Origin: Atrina japonica
Lineage: Eukaryota; Mollusca; Bivalvia; Pterioida; Pinnidae
Assembly: GCA_030159075.1 (NCBI GenBank)
Contig: BROG01000401.1
Location: 558,001 to 622,000 of the forward strand
Length of the DNA stretch: 64,000 nt
Direction: 5' to 3'
Shown here one piece after another: positions 37,901 to 44,200 of this stretch. Under the pieces are notes generated by a model. That model made no database searches, was not told the DNA's origin, and saw only the letters and a program-made list of their open reading frames with translations. The stretch's first letter is position 1. Each line of letters starts with the position of its first letter. A program made the translations under genes and the position numbers.

Positions 37901-39750
37901 GATAATGAATCATTGCTGATAATCCTTTAGTTAGATTTGAAACCCCGAAAGTCTATCCACGCGCCGAAATGTCAAACAAAGAGCTGATGAACATCAGTCT
38001 GCTTATATCATTCAATTACAATGTACAGTTCATTTTACGGTTATCAAAGGTAATGTTTATTGTTTGTGAATTTTAATGCAACATTTGATTTTTTTTAGAA
38101 TTGGAAAATAGGATTGGCAAGTTATTACCGGTAACCTGATTGTGATTTATAATTTTTTGCTCCCCTATCCCTTTTAAACAAATTATCATGGAATAGAACT
38201 TCTAATTTAATAAAGCATAGCACACATTCAGTCATGAAAAATATGACTCATTAGGACCCTGTTCTGCTGAGAGACCTGTATTTAGTTTCCATAAGAAACT
38301 TATAAATCATCTTAGACATAATGGAACTTACTATACCCACTTCTGCTTCTGGATTGGGTTGCAATTTTCAAAACAATACAGCGAAATACATTGCAGTCAT
38401 CCTCAAAGAGTCAAACTAGAGAATGAACTACACGTACTCATTGGAGGTTGTTGATAAGCGAGCATAGTGGTCAAATTTTTGCTGAATTTGCCTTAATATT
38501 TGATATCACAATTAAACTGTGATGTCATTTTGGGGGACAGGTGTTGCTGGGCAGGATGATTTACCCAAAAAGACCCCCAAACACCCAAAAAGACAGCAAA
38601 AACATTTTTAAGACAGCAATTTTTGCATTCTTTATAATATGATGAATAATTTTTATGACTGTCGATTTTTCAACTTTGACAATGCCAATTTTTTATTTAA
38701 TCCAATTTATAAATTTCTATTTTTAAAGCCATATTACATCAGCATGATATTTTAAGATGTACCTGAATATTACCGTATAATATATGGCACGGTAAGGACG
38801 TTTAATACATATCTAAATCTAATCATCATTTTCCATGGAACGTAGAATTTGTATGATATAAATCTGACATAATATAAGAAGAATATCACAGGAAAAATAA
38901 TTACAGAAGACCGATTTGGCTCTTCATTTTACTAAATGACAGAATCCATAAGTTCCGTGAGAGTTGTTATTATTGATAAATGTTGATTTTTTTTTTATTT
39001 CCAGCTGTTTATAAAATATTTCTGCAGTAGAAAATGCATTTAAAATTACTACTGATGCAAAATTGTTCCAGTTTAATTGTATCTTGGGGTTTTTAAGGCT
39101 GTTTGGGGGGTCTTTTTAGGTCTTTTTGGGGCAAATTGCACTGCCGGGTGTTGCTCTAGCTATGATATCAGATGTTAAAACTCCCAATAAATACTATTTC
39201 CCGCATTTGTAAAACAAGGAGCTGCGCTTGCGTACAAGGCATTGCCTTAAGTCCAGGAAAATTAAAGGCCCGAGTACCCTTCCCTGGGTACACCGGAGTC
39301 AACCTAAGCTTCAGCAGATGTCCCGCCCTCCATGCTCCACCAAAACCACTACACAGTAGTCAGTACACTGTCTACACTACAGTGGCATTTGTATTATTTT
39401 CAGGGCCCGAATTTCCTGATAAACACCACTCTACTATTAAACTAACTATTCATTCTTTTATTTGTAGTATAAGACATTTTAAATCTCGATTTACACTGGT
39501 TGGAAACCGAACGGCTAAAAGGGGGCGTTGTAATGCACCTACGTATACGGGGTGTCACATAATCTGGAGAAAGATGCCTCATATCTTTGTACAATTCATT
39601 ACATTAACTAGAGTTATTGCAAAATCATCCTGCATCCTGTCGTGCAATTGTGACAATTCATATATCAATAATCAAGAAGTAGGGCACTAAATAACACAAA
39701 CCAATCAGTCCTAAGGACTTTCCGGAAATGAACTGACTGACAGCTGCCAT
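7807..39750 (-). CDS. DENND10: DENN domain-containing protein 10 (complete, 8 coding exons)
   Basis: Joining minus-strand 39750-39702, 29891-29692, 27033-26805, 24922-24805, 23964-23824, 15152-15085, 13638-13544 and 7980-7807 gives 1074 bases: 357 codons and a TAA stop, which matches the human protein length as I remember it. Every junction is GT-AG and phases join exactly. Conserved blocks in order are EKDVNDDVLWTWSYP (17-31), AKDFNPEKY (about 93-101), TKGVCSTEENGRF, VETIIIYTALLLKKK, LPALVWHRHNWD, SDLYDVFVN and TPATENFL near the C-terminus. In vertebrates DENND10 is a small DENN-fold protein of late endosomes, proposed as a Rab27 exchange factor and found with the Commander/retriever complex. 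Introns are large and filled with repeats, including an antisense LINE in intron 5. EIF3A lies divergently upstream. Confidence 0.95.
8210..8875. repeat. 76-77 bp minisatellite in DENND10 intron 7
   Basis: About eight units, each 'aatgtatggctacctcaaat' ... 'cttgtctcctctata' ... 'ggtgacctcatt' ... 'ctatctagtgtaag'. Unit starts fall at 8341, 8417, 8493 and 8570. Units are nearly identical except for one to three bases and a T/TT indel; the outer units are more divergent. Confidence 0.95.
9052..9211 (-). mobile_element. SINE copy 1, truncated (tail part only)
   Basis: On the plus strand it reads 'attgttgtttaacgtcccac' ... 'gaagggcttcaaattttgg' ... 'cattgagcagtgag' ... 'ccgacacctactgtgaca'. This matches the 3' body of the complete SINE at 21.64-21.92 kb, but the tRNA-like head is missing. 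The element is on the minus strand. Confidence 0.85.
9250..9560. repeat. Dispersed repeat family D (copy 1)
   Basis: Contains 'ggccccattcccaatgcaaa' followed by T-rich sequence and 'ttcccaattgcat'. Related blocks occur at 30.85-31.1, 56.11-56.35 and, inverted, 59.1-59.27 kb. No coding content. Confidence 0.6.
10317..10512. mobile_element. MITE-A copy 1 (about 200 bp)
   Basis: Left end 'atacctggaaagttttgctc', then 'gatgagagggtgaatttaaa', 'tttccagctaaacaattga' and a decayed right end. Other copies are at 25.13, 45.42 and 55.81 kb. The 25.13 kb copy keeps both inverted ends. Confidence 0.75.
11388..11568. mobile_element. MITE-C copy with terminal inverted repeats
   Basis: Left end 'acagcaaaacttg' and right end 'caagttttactgta' are inverted repeats. 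The interior carries two 'ggtggtcttt' blocks. The size, about 180 bp, fits a non-autonomous DNA element. Confidence 0.75.
11796..11993 (+). mobile_element. SINE copy 2, truncated
   Basis: Reads 'ggatgagacagtaaaaactg' ... 'cactgctcaatggccgtaa' ... 'ttcttgagtgggacgttaaa' then an A-rich tail 'caacaataaaacaaacaaat'. It is the body and tail of the SINE in plus orientation; the tRNA-like head is lost. Confidence 0.85.
13113..13375. repeat. Two-copy tandem duplication of about 132 bp
   Basis: 'cccttcataaa' ... 'gaactctc' ... 'gatctctcaaac' ... 'ttgttaattcctttgtattt' occurs twice in tandem with about 10% differences. It lies in DENND10 intron 7, close to exon 7. Confidence 0.85.
13544..13638 (-). 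CDS. DENND10: DENND10 coding exon 7
   Basis: 95 bases, residues 269-300. Acceptor 'cattttcag', donor AAG|gtaaaa. Encodes SFVMGKLHKDTAMFIVQCA then an acidic EEEVTEEQIVK segment. It joins exon 8 in phase 0. Confidence 0.92.
14117..14200. mobile_element. MITE-B copy in DENND10 intron 6
   Basis: 'gctcatcaaaacattggac' to 'gggttgaatgagttaaa'. Same orientation as the copies at 6.2 and 7.69 kb and more diverged. Confidence 0.65.
15085..15152 (-). CDS. DENND10: DENND10 coding exon 6
   Basis: 68 bases, residues 246-268. Acceptor 'tttttcag', donor CAAAG|gttagt. Encodes SDLYDVFVNAATGQISIAPN, matching vertebrate 'PDLYDVFVNLAESEITIAP'. Confidence 0.94.
15170..15236. repeat. 23 bp direct repeat, about 2.7 copies
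   Basis: 'cagaaattcgcacatttgat' plus 'cta' repeats at 15181, 15204 and partly 15227. It lies 18 bases upstream of the DENND10 exon 6 acceptor. Confidence 0.9.
15889..16767 (+). pseudogene. LINE endonuclease domain (broken)
   Basis: Frame of 292 codons. A basic N-terminal part (RRLKGYNKPRRRKVQRQ) leads into the endonuclease: MHWNAEG, CIQETHL (catalytic Glu), GDFNSHSQSWGYDH (catalytic Asp and Asn) and TPDLAF. The final SDH catalytic motif expected near 16670 is garbled by a frameshift (LGGSATSYWT). The continuation KKADWPLFQSVSNEL is readable only in another frame at 16734-16778, so two shifts occur within about 110 bases. The frame ends at TGA 16765-16767. Confidence 0.88.
16771..18532 (+). 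pseudogene. LINE linker and reverse transcriptase (broken)
   Basis: The linker is open in one frame at 16771-17400. RT motif 0 (KSPGPDGITNEM) lies across its stop in the next frame, so there is a frameshift near 17385. RT then runs open for 371 codons (17417-18532): ASYRPISLTSCVVKTMERIV, AGFRQFRSTEDQ, AWIDLQRAFDKVW (motif A), HGVPQGGVLSSTLF (motif B) and YADDLVLW (motif C, YADD intact at about 18044). Thumb sequence shifts frame again near 18400 and continues as TMEYSSATWSTTAKTNQQAL. Confidence 0.92.
18405..19674 (+). pseudogene. LINE thumb, RNase H and zinc knuckle (broken)
   Basis: The thumb and connection run to VYTDGS (RNase H first Asp, 18919-18936). A frameshift there moves ATRAIKDGGAGIHI into another frame. 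A further shift precedes KHCSNYRAETEALVKAV (second acidic residue). Then come FLTDARSVLEAL (Asp) and WIPSHCGVPGNEEADKLA (His and Asp of the last motif). A TGA at 19366-19368 interrupts the frame before the C-terminal SGHNRLNAHM and CPCGEEDQTAEHILQRC segment. The last stop is at 19672-19674, followed by a short tail. Confidence 0.9.
20521..20795. repeat. 38 bp minisatellite, about 7 copies
   Basis: Unit 'catttctgtccaatatctag' plus 'tttttcataaatcccctc'. Copies differ at one or two positions (accccctc, attccctc, atctcctc). It lies in DENND10 intron 5. Confidence 0.95.
21621..21936 (-). mobile_element. Complete tRNA-derived SINE with 15 bp target-site duplication
   Basis: Body 21636-21921 is flanked by perfect direct repeats 'tcacctgtatttaga' at 21621-21635 and 21922-21936. 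On the minus strand the head reads like a tRNA: A box 'tggctcagtcgg' (21914-21903) and B box 'gttcgagtccc'. It then passes through 'ctgtcctttcgg'-type sequence to 'ttcttgagtgggacgttaaa' and an A-rich tail. Internal promoter boxes, tail and duplication together identify a SINE inserted by a LINE machinery. The perfect duplication suggests a young copy. Confidence 0.95.
21985..22135. repeat. 53 bp direct repeat, 3 copies
   Basis: 'gttgatgtaagtgggtcaac' then 'gtactaatgctagag' then 'ttttccctgtatcaatta', repeated with no visible differences in the first two units. Confidence 0.95.
22244..22543 (+). other. Unexplained open frame in DENND10 intron 5
   Basis: About 99 codons of complex, non-repetitive sequence (HAKICDIYFEFILEHGCQRA, FPDLQYNGQKIYLSL) opening at a TTG, with the first ATG only halfway along. 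I recognise no domain. It may be a fragment of a decayed gene or retrocopy, or chance. Confidence 0.2.
22680..23790. repeat. Two adjacent copies of the 'caggtgagctaaaa' dispersed repeat
   Basis: Two related blocks lie in tandem (about 22.68-23.16 and 23.16-23.79 kb). Both contain 'cttgctt', 'gataatctgaaaaagtgcca', 'caaaatcatctctttaccta' and 'cagtggttctgga'. The second ends 'ttcagctcaggtgagctaaa'. It is the same family as 4.37 and 33.3 kb. Confidence 0.75.
23824..23964 (-). CDS. DENND10: DENND10 coding exon 5
   Basis: 141 bases, residues 199-245 plus two bases. Acceptor 'ttttttcag', donor GGACG|gtaaga. Encodes SLPALVWHRHNWDIAFPHV and SSNYVAGFTDASVEGR. The following intron 5 is 8.7 kb and holds the LINE and a complete SINE. 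Confidence 0.94.
24675..24767. mobile_element. MITE-B copy, inverted, in DENND10 intron 4 beside exon 4
   Basis: 'ttaactcattcagctcttaa' to 'caggggttgacaagttt'. Opposite orientation to the copies at 6.2, 7.69 and 14.12 kb. It lies about 40 bases downstream of the exon 4 donor, inside the intron. Confidence 0.7.
24805..24922 (-). CDS. DENND10: DENND10 coding exon 4
   Basis: 118 bases, residues 160-198 plus two bases. Acceptor 'atctttcag', donor ATTAG|gtaggt. Encodes ELIETYGVETIIIYTALLL and KKKVAVYYPHNQLDQL, matching the vertebrate segment around 'METVILHTALMLKKRIVVY'. Confidence 0.94.
25125..25352. mobile_element. MITE-A copy 2 with both ends
   Basis: Left end 'tatacctggaaagttttgct' and right end 'ggcgaaactttcctggttat' are imperfect inverted repeats. 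Interior is 'gaaagagggcgaatttaaaa', 'ctaaataaccgaaacac' and 'gggtgattatgat'. It is the best preserved copy of this family. Confidence 0.82.
26090..26240. repeat. 41 bp minisatellite, about 3-4 copies
   Basis: Unit 'aacaaaattttatgtcaatg' plus 'aatttgttttatttctaaagc'. Sits in DENND10 intron 3. Confidence 0.92.
26356..26692. repeat. 33 bp array inside a MITE-C-like element
   Basis: A left end 'accgcggaacctctcttgag' of MITE-C type is followed by about seven units of 'gtggtctcacaagacaggtg' plus 'gtttttgataaga'. The unit is 33 bases, divisible by three, and stop-free in several frames. The long open frames on both strands are therefore artefacts. The unit matches interior sequence of the MITE-C copy at 37.3 kb, so the array looks like internal expansion of that element. 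Confidence 0.9.
26805..27033 (-). CDS. DENND10: DENND10 coding exon 3
   Basis: 229 bases, residues 84-159 plus one base. Acceptor 'aatttcag', donor AAAAG|gtaact. Contains VSHVALVLVAKDFNPEKY and TKGVCSTEENGRFSVRDFDA, the best conserved part of the family. Confidence 0.96.
27425..27938. repeat. 37 bp minisatellite, about 14 copies
   Basis: Unit 'gaagtaacatgataaagt' plus 'caatgtcagttatcatctt', with 'ataatga' or 'tcttga' as the main variants. Period 37 (for example 27541 and 27578). Lies in DENND10 intron 2. Confidence 0.93.
28513..28700. mobile_element. MITE-C copy with terminal inverted repeats
   Basis: Left 'tatagtaaaacctg', right 'caggtttcattgta'. The interior has 'ggccacccaagggaacagaa' and 'ggcctttataagcaggtt'. 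About 190 bp. Confidence 0.78.
29692..29891 (-). CDS. DENND10: DENND10 coding exon 2
   Basis: 200 bases, residues 17-83. Acceptor 'gatttcag', donor AAG|gtattt. Contains EKDVNDDVLWTWSYP and SRWRRNWYYIYTSQ, the N-terminal longin-like half of the DENN module. Confidence 0.95.
31935..32178. repeat. 28 bp minisatellite with an inverted repeat in each unit, about 8 copies
   Basis: Unit 'aactttgataatgtgaacgg' plus 'tcaaagaa'. Each junction reads TCAAAG-AAAA-CTTTGA, a small hairpin. Degenerate copies of TCAAAG and CTTTGA continue to about 32450, where they inflate a 137-codon frame. Confidence 0.93.
33301..34277. repeat. Dispersed repeat 'aacaagaggccc' to 'caggtgagctaaaa', near full length
   Basis: 5' end 'aaacaagaggcccaagaggg' then 'tcactcacctgagaacc'; 3' end 'gacccttcggttcaggtgag' then 'ctaaaaa'. 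The ends carry the short inverted pair TCACCTGA / TCAGGTGA. Internal blocks are repeated twice. Nearly 1 kb, non-coding; the type is unclear. Confidence 0.75.
34310..36005. repeat. 1.7 kb minisatellite array with a 414 bp higher-order repeat
   Basis: Basic module 'tgttatggtctgttgtattg' plus 'ggccagtctgccagtc' (about 23 or 36 bp). Block 34341-34754 is repeated at 34755-35168 almost perfectly (414 bp period). Open frames up to 228 codons are translations of the module, not genes. A 60 bp foreign segment interrupts the array at about 35463-35522. Confidence 0.94.
36060..36700. repeat. Dispersed repeat of the 'ggcccaatgggcc' type
   Basis: Begins 'aaaaggcccaatgggcctta' then 'cagtcacctgag' and ends near 'ccaataggtcacctt'. 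Related to the block starting at 4874. Non-coding. Confidence 0.65.
37316..37500. mobile_element. MITE-C copy in DENND10 intron 1
   Basis: Left 'ctacagtggaacctttcttg', right 'caagctaggttctactgtag', imperfect inverted ends. The interior 'gtggttttcaaaatgtggtc' is the likely source of the 33 bp unit at 26.4 kb. Confidence 0.75.
39702..39750 (-). CDS. DENND10: DENND10 coding exon 1
   Basis: Encodes MAAVSQFISGKSLGLI plus the first base (G) of codon 17. Donor is G|gtttgt. The start is chosen because the exon fits the next one exactly (LGLI-E-KD, as in vertebrate DENND10) and because total length then equals the family length. The ATG context 'aaaaATGGCAGC' resembles a YY1-like element. Intron 1 is 9.8 kb. 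Confidence 0.88.
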
Positions 39751-40144
39751 TTTTTTTTTCACTTTACAAATGTTGACTGGTTTCCAAGTGGGAAAGGATG
39801 AATATAAACTGGTACCCGGTTGTATTTCCGCTTCGCAAAGCAGATTGTCGTGCGTATGCAGAAAAAAGAGATTCAAAAAAAAAAAAAAATCTGAAAGATG
39901 CGTAAAACCCTACTCCTAATGAAATATTGCTTCACAATAAATCCAACACTTAGAAATATGTGCAGTTATGAGGAAGAGAGTGTCGCCTAAAGCTGATAAA
40001 ATAGGTGTATCAGTAATTAAAATCTTTCATTTTTCTATGAAAGGTCGAAAAATTAGACACATTTTCCAAAATGTTTGCGCCTCGCTCCGCTCGGCGACTT
40101 TGTTTAAGTTTTATAACACTGCTGATGAGATATGCATTGCATAA

Positions 40145-40360
40145 CATAGGCGTCGGAAGCAAATTGAAAGTGGGGGGGGGGGGGCTAAACCAACTTAAAA
40201 CACACACACGCCAGAAGTGGGGGGGGGGGGGGCTAAACCAAGTTAAAACACACACACGCCAGAAACGTCTTGGGGGCTAAGCCCCAATTTTCAACACCTA
40301 TGGCTATCTTTGCAAAAAAAGTGGGGGGGCTAAGCCCCCCCCCCGGCTCCGACGCCTATG
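40145..40360. mobile_element. G-rich element with 16 bp terminal inverted repeats
   Basis: Left end 'cataggcgtcggaagc' (40145-40160) and right end 'ggctccgacgcctatg' (40345-40360) are inverted copies with one or two mismatches. Between them is a roughly 60 bp direct duplication with G runs of about 12-13 bases and 'ggggctaagcccc' hairpins. It is possibly a MITE; G-quadruplex potential is high. Confidence 0.75.
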
Positions 40361-40834
40361 CATAAACAGTTTTAATTTATAAAACAACCAAGGCTTTGAA
40401 TTTGCTTCCTACACCACTGCATAAAAATGAACCATTTTCACGCGCATGGCGTCTTGTCACTTTTTTGTATTTTTTATCGATGCCAATGAAAGCTACACTA
40501 ATGGTTGTACGACTGATGCACAAGACAATTATCTACAATGCCAAAATATACACCAGAAAACTAAACAATGGGCCACCGACCCAGGTACCCGTGATCAATG
40601 GAAGCCAGTTTTAAAAAATAAAAACCTCAAAACACCATTTACACTGGCCCATGTACCCGTAATCACTGGAGCAAGCCAATGTTAAAAAAGAAGAAGAAAA
40701 AACAAACCAATTTAAACTGGCCCATGTACCCGTCATCAATGGACCAAACCATTGAAAATAATTATAATAATGATAATGCAGTTCTATCATTTTTTTCCAA
40801 ATCGTGTTGAGCCTACGCCTCCCCCTCGTCCCAC

Positions 40835-40838
<4 letters not shown>

Positions 40839-40923
<85 letters not shown>
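40839..40923. repeat. (GA)n microsatellite in the divergent promoter region
   Basis: About 85 uninterrupted bases of GA, 325 bases upstream of the EIF3A start codon. In insects such tracts bind GAGA-type factors; whether this one has a role is unknown. Confidence 0.96.
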
Positions 40924-40925
<2 letters not shown>

Positions 40926-41123
40926 ACTAAAAAGTGACTTATTAATTTCATGTATTTTGAACTCGAACAAATTATTGATTCCCATCTTTATTTAGAATTT
41001 TGCATTTCTTATAAGATTAATTCTGCATGGATGTTAAAAATATAGACTGTCCGTCCGAGTCCGTTTCTATTTTCCGAAATAACAGTCGATCTAGTCCTCA
41101 TTCGAAATTATCGCAACCTTTCG

Positions 41124-41131
41124 TGACGTCA
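41124..41131. promoter_or_regulatory. CRE-like palindrome TGACGTCA
   Basis: A perfect consensus CREB/ATF site 117 bases before the EIF3A start codon, in the sequence 'tttcgtgacgtcatcg'. Being palindromic, it could serve either gene. Confidence 0.55.
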
Positions 41132-41247
41132 TCGTTCCCCACATGGTATAGAGTGGCAGCGGCCATTTTGCTGAGTTGGGAAGCGAGGGGAGGAGAATAA
41201 CAGGAACAAAAGACGATTTCCGATGAATTTATAAACAATTTTTCAAA

Positions 41248-41296
41248 ATGCCTACTTACTTCCAGAGACCAGAAAATGCTCTGAAAAGAGCAAATG
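41248..41296 (+). CDS. EIF3A: EIF3A coding exon 1
   Basis: Encodes [16 protein letters not shown] plus one base of Glu17. Donor AATG|gtacag. The start matches the conserved animal N-terminus [17 protein letters not shown]. Context 'tcaaaATGc' has A at -3. Confidence 0.96.
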
Positions 41297-44200
41297 GTAC
41301 AGTAATGACTGAATTCCCATATATCATTGGTTGTAGATAGGCCTACTTACAACTTTTAAATTGCCACGAATTCCGGCGAATTGCGACTTCCATATTGTTA
41401 GCTAAATGAAACTTATTTATCCTTTTTAATCACTGATAGATTAAGTTTTGTACAGATAAATGACCAGTTACTTCTTGGCAACACTTCTGACGAAGAAATG
41501 CTTAAAATGACCGAACATATGCGGCATCCTGATTCCATCAACATATTCAATACCTTCTTTAGGCTTTACGGCCATTCAATAAACATGTTGCAATATGACC
41601 AACGCACAAATTAAAGGATCTCACTTAAAACTGGTGTTTATCAAAATTTTATTGATTTTTTTTACCATGTTGAAGAACTCGAGTACCCAGTACAAAGTTT
41701 CTTTTACTTTAATCCCTTTGGGGATTAAAGTTGCAGCCATTTTATTGTTGGGTAGCCCTGCCAGAATCCCTTGTTAAGCCTTCAGTTTTATTCAGGAAAA
41801 TCTGGGCTTTGGTGACCGACTCGCTTGAAGAGAATCGTAAATAATAAATACCTGGATGGCAGTCAATCAGTAGGTCATCCATCGTTTCTAGACATATTTT
41901 TCTTTGAATCTAAACATATTTTTTTTTAAAATCCCAAATAGAAATTGAAATATCACATGTTTATTCTGACAGACACATACTTTTTGCCTGAGTTTGAATG
42001 GTGGACTAGTTTACGTCGGAGGCTATAGTCTGTTCTATGATTGCTCTTTGTAAGTTCTATAACAGAAATTTCACTTTTCACAGGCTTATGAAAAGCAATC
42101 ATAGAACAGACTGCAGCCTCGTCGCCAGTTGAGATGATGTAAACAAGTTCGCCATTCAAACCCAGGCAAAAACTTTGTGTTCGTCATAATAAATGTGATA
42201 TTTCAGTTGCTATTTGGGATTTTAAACAAATTTCTTTTGGATTCAAAGAAAAATATGTCTAGAAGCGATAAATGACCCACTAATTGATTGCCATTTAGGT
42301 ATTTATTATTTAAATTTCTCTTGAAGCGAGTCGGTCACCGAAGCCAGGATTTTCCTGAATAAAGGTATGAAGGCTTGACAAGAGATTCTGGCGGGGCAAT
42401 ACGATAAAACGGCTGTGACAGAATCCCCAAAAGGATTACCTTACTGTAGTATACAGCTATACTATGATGCATCTTATTCAATGGCTGAATAGGTTTAAGA
42501 CCTTGCCTTGTACTGTAGTGGTGCTGAGGGCATCGGCTCTGCTAGTGTTAGGGATGATCTTGGGTTCAATTCCTGGTCTGGCCATATATTTTTGTTTACT
42601 AGATCTACATATAGCACCCAACTAAATAACCCACTGTGGAATAGTGTTAGGAGTCTCTTGGATTTCTGGTCAGAAATCTTGTTATTGATGGGGGGCGTGA
42701 AGAGTGTAGTGGTGCAAAGGGTATTGTCACGGATAGCCCAGTTGGTAAAAGTGTCCTGCTAGTGTTAGGAAGGTCCTGGGTTGGCTCCCTGGTCTGTCCA
42801 CATTTTTCCTCGCTTACTACAACCCCCTCCCTCGACATATCCCTCTGAAGACATTGGCAATGTTTTACCTTCCATTCCGGTCTATATTTCTATCGAGACA
42901 ACTCTCGCCTGCTGTTTTTACATGCATATATCATCCAATATTTTTTGTTTTATCGCTATATAAAAGATGCCCTAGGTGACACCCTTTAATAACATTTTGT
43001 AAATTTTAATAAATTAAATGCTGAAATATCAGAGAAATTATTTTTAGATATACAGTGAACTTTAGATATACATGTACACTTAATAATGCTGTTAGATATT
43101 TCCTAATTTGTGGAAAATATTACAAAATTCTGGGTTGGAAGGGTACAGGCCCCCTATTTCTTGAAAGCAGAAAAAATACTGTAAATATGCATCTTCATTC
43201 TTGTAAATATGTGTGTGGAAGCTTTTCCTCAACAACTAAACCCTACAAGAAAATTCTAAAATCTTATTCTATTAAATGATTTGTAATATTTCAGAATTTA
43301 TTGATGTTGGGAAGAAGCAGAGGGCTCTTGATGCATTGTATGATGTCATCAAGAGCAAGAAGCATCGAACATGGCAGAAAATCCACGAGCCCATCATGGA
43401 GAAATACCTCCAGCTCTGTGTGGAGTTGCGAAAGAGCCATATTGCAAAGGAAGGATTGTACCAGTATAAGAACATTTGCCAACAGGTAAATAGAGTTAAT
43501 AGAAACGGTCCTGTACCCGTTCATTTGGGGAATTTTACGTCACAATGGGCTAAATTTGTTAAAAATTATAGTATTAATTATGGTAATTTTACTTCTGAAA
43601 ATAAAAATAAAGATACAAAACTTGTAATTCATTTATTTCTTTATTAAACTGACAACATGGATTTCATCTGGTATGGAAGTATTAATTCAGCAGTTTTTTG
43701 TCTATATATTAAAACATGGGTACATGATGAACATAATTGGAAAACTTTTGCTCAAAATTGCGAAAAATATAGCTGATTTTGCATTGGGATGGTTATACCG
43801 GACTGTCACGTTGACGATATTAATCTCTGAGTTTGTACAGGATCAGGAAGTCTAAGCATTATTTACTCTTACGAAATCTTAATATGATAAAATTGAAAAC
43901 TACAGTGAATGTTTTGACTCCTTTAAGGTCAACATCAAGTCATTGGAAGATGTTGTAAGACAGTACATAGCATTAGCAGAGAAAAAGACTGAGGAGGCGC
44001 GGCAGGAATCTCATCAAACTGTGATCGATATTGATGATTTAGATAATCCTGATACACCCGAAAGGTAAGCCAGCTCTAGTATCACAAGGGTTTACCTCAG
44101 TCTTTACTTTGGTTCAAGATGAAACTTAAAATTATGCAATTAGATCTATAATGAGTTTGAATATGGCTAAGATTCAGTCAAAATTTGCTAGAGTTATGCA

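Larger units (their letters stand above)
29892..39701. other. DENND10: DENND10 intron 1 (9.8 kb)
   Basis: No exon-like coding sequence was found between coding exons 1 and 2. The intron holds repeat family D (30.85-31.1 kb), the 28 bp array (31.94-32.18 kb), a 'gaggccc' repeat (33.3-34.28 kb), the 414 bp higher-order array (34.31-36.0 kb), another 'ggcccaatgggcc' repeat (36.06-36.7 kb) and a MITE-C copy (37.3-37.5 kb). A 172-codon plus-strand frame at 39172-39690 has no recognisable domain. Confidence 0.7.
39751..41247. promoter_or_regulatory. Divergent promoter region between DENND10 and EIF3A
   Basis: 1.5 kb separates the two start codons. Near EIF3A there is a perfect CRE palindrome TGACGTCA (41124-41131) and 'gcggccattttg' (41159-41170), a YY1-like site. 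Near DENND10 the ATG lies in 'aaaaATGGCAGC', also YY1-like, and an 'agcggaaat' ETS-like site lies about 85 bases upstream. The middle contains a G-rich inverted-repeat element and a GA tract. There is no obvious TATA box at either gene, which fits housekeeping promoters. Transcription starts are not determined. Confidence 0.6.

Noticed and set aside
39172..39690. 172-codon plus-strand frame next to DENND10 exon 1
   Set aside because: Not similar to any family I know and opposite in strand to DENND10. The sequence has the look of unique intronic DNA with slightly higher GC. It was not called a gene, but a database search would settle it.
43276..43647. Plus-strand frame continuing past EIF3A exon 2 to 43647
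   Set aside because: Only 43295-43485 is conserved; a strong donor (CAG|gtaaat) ends the exon and the rest is intron.
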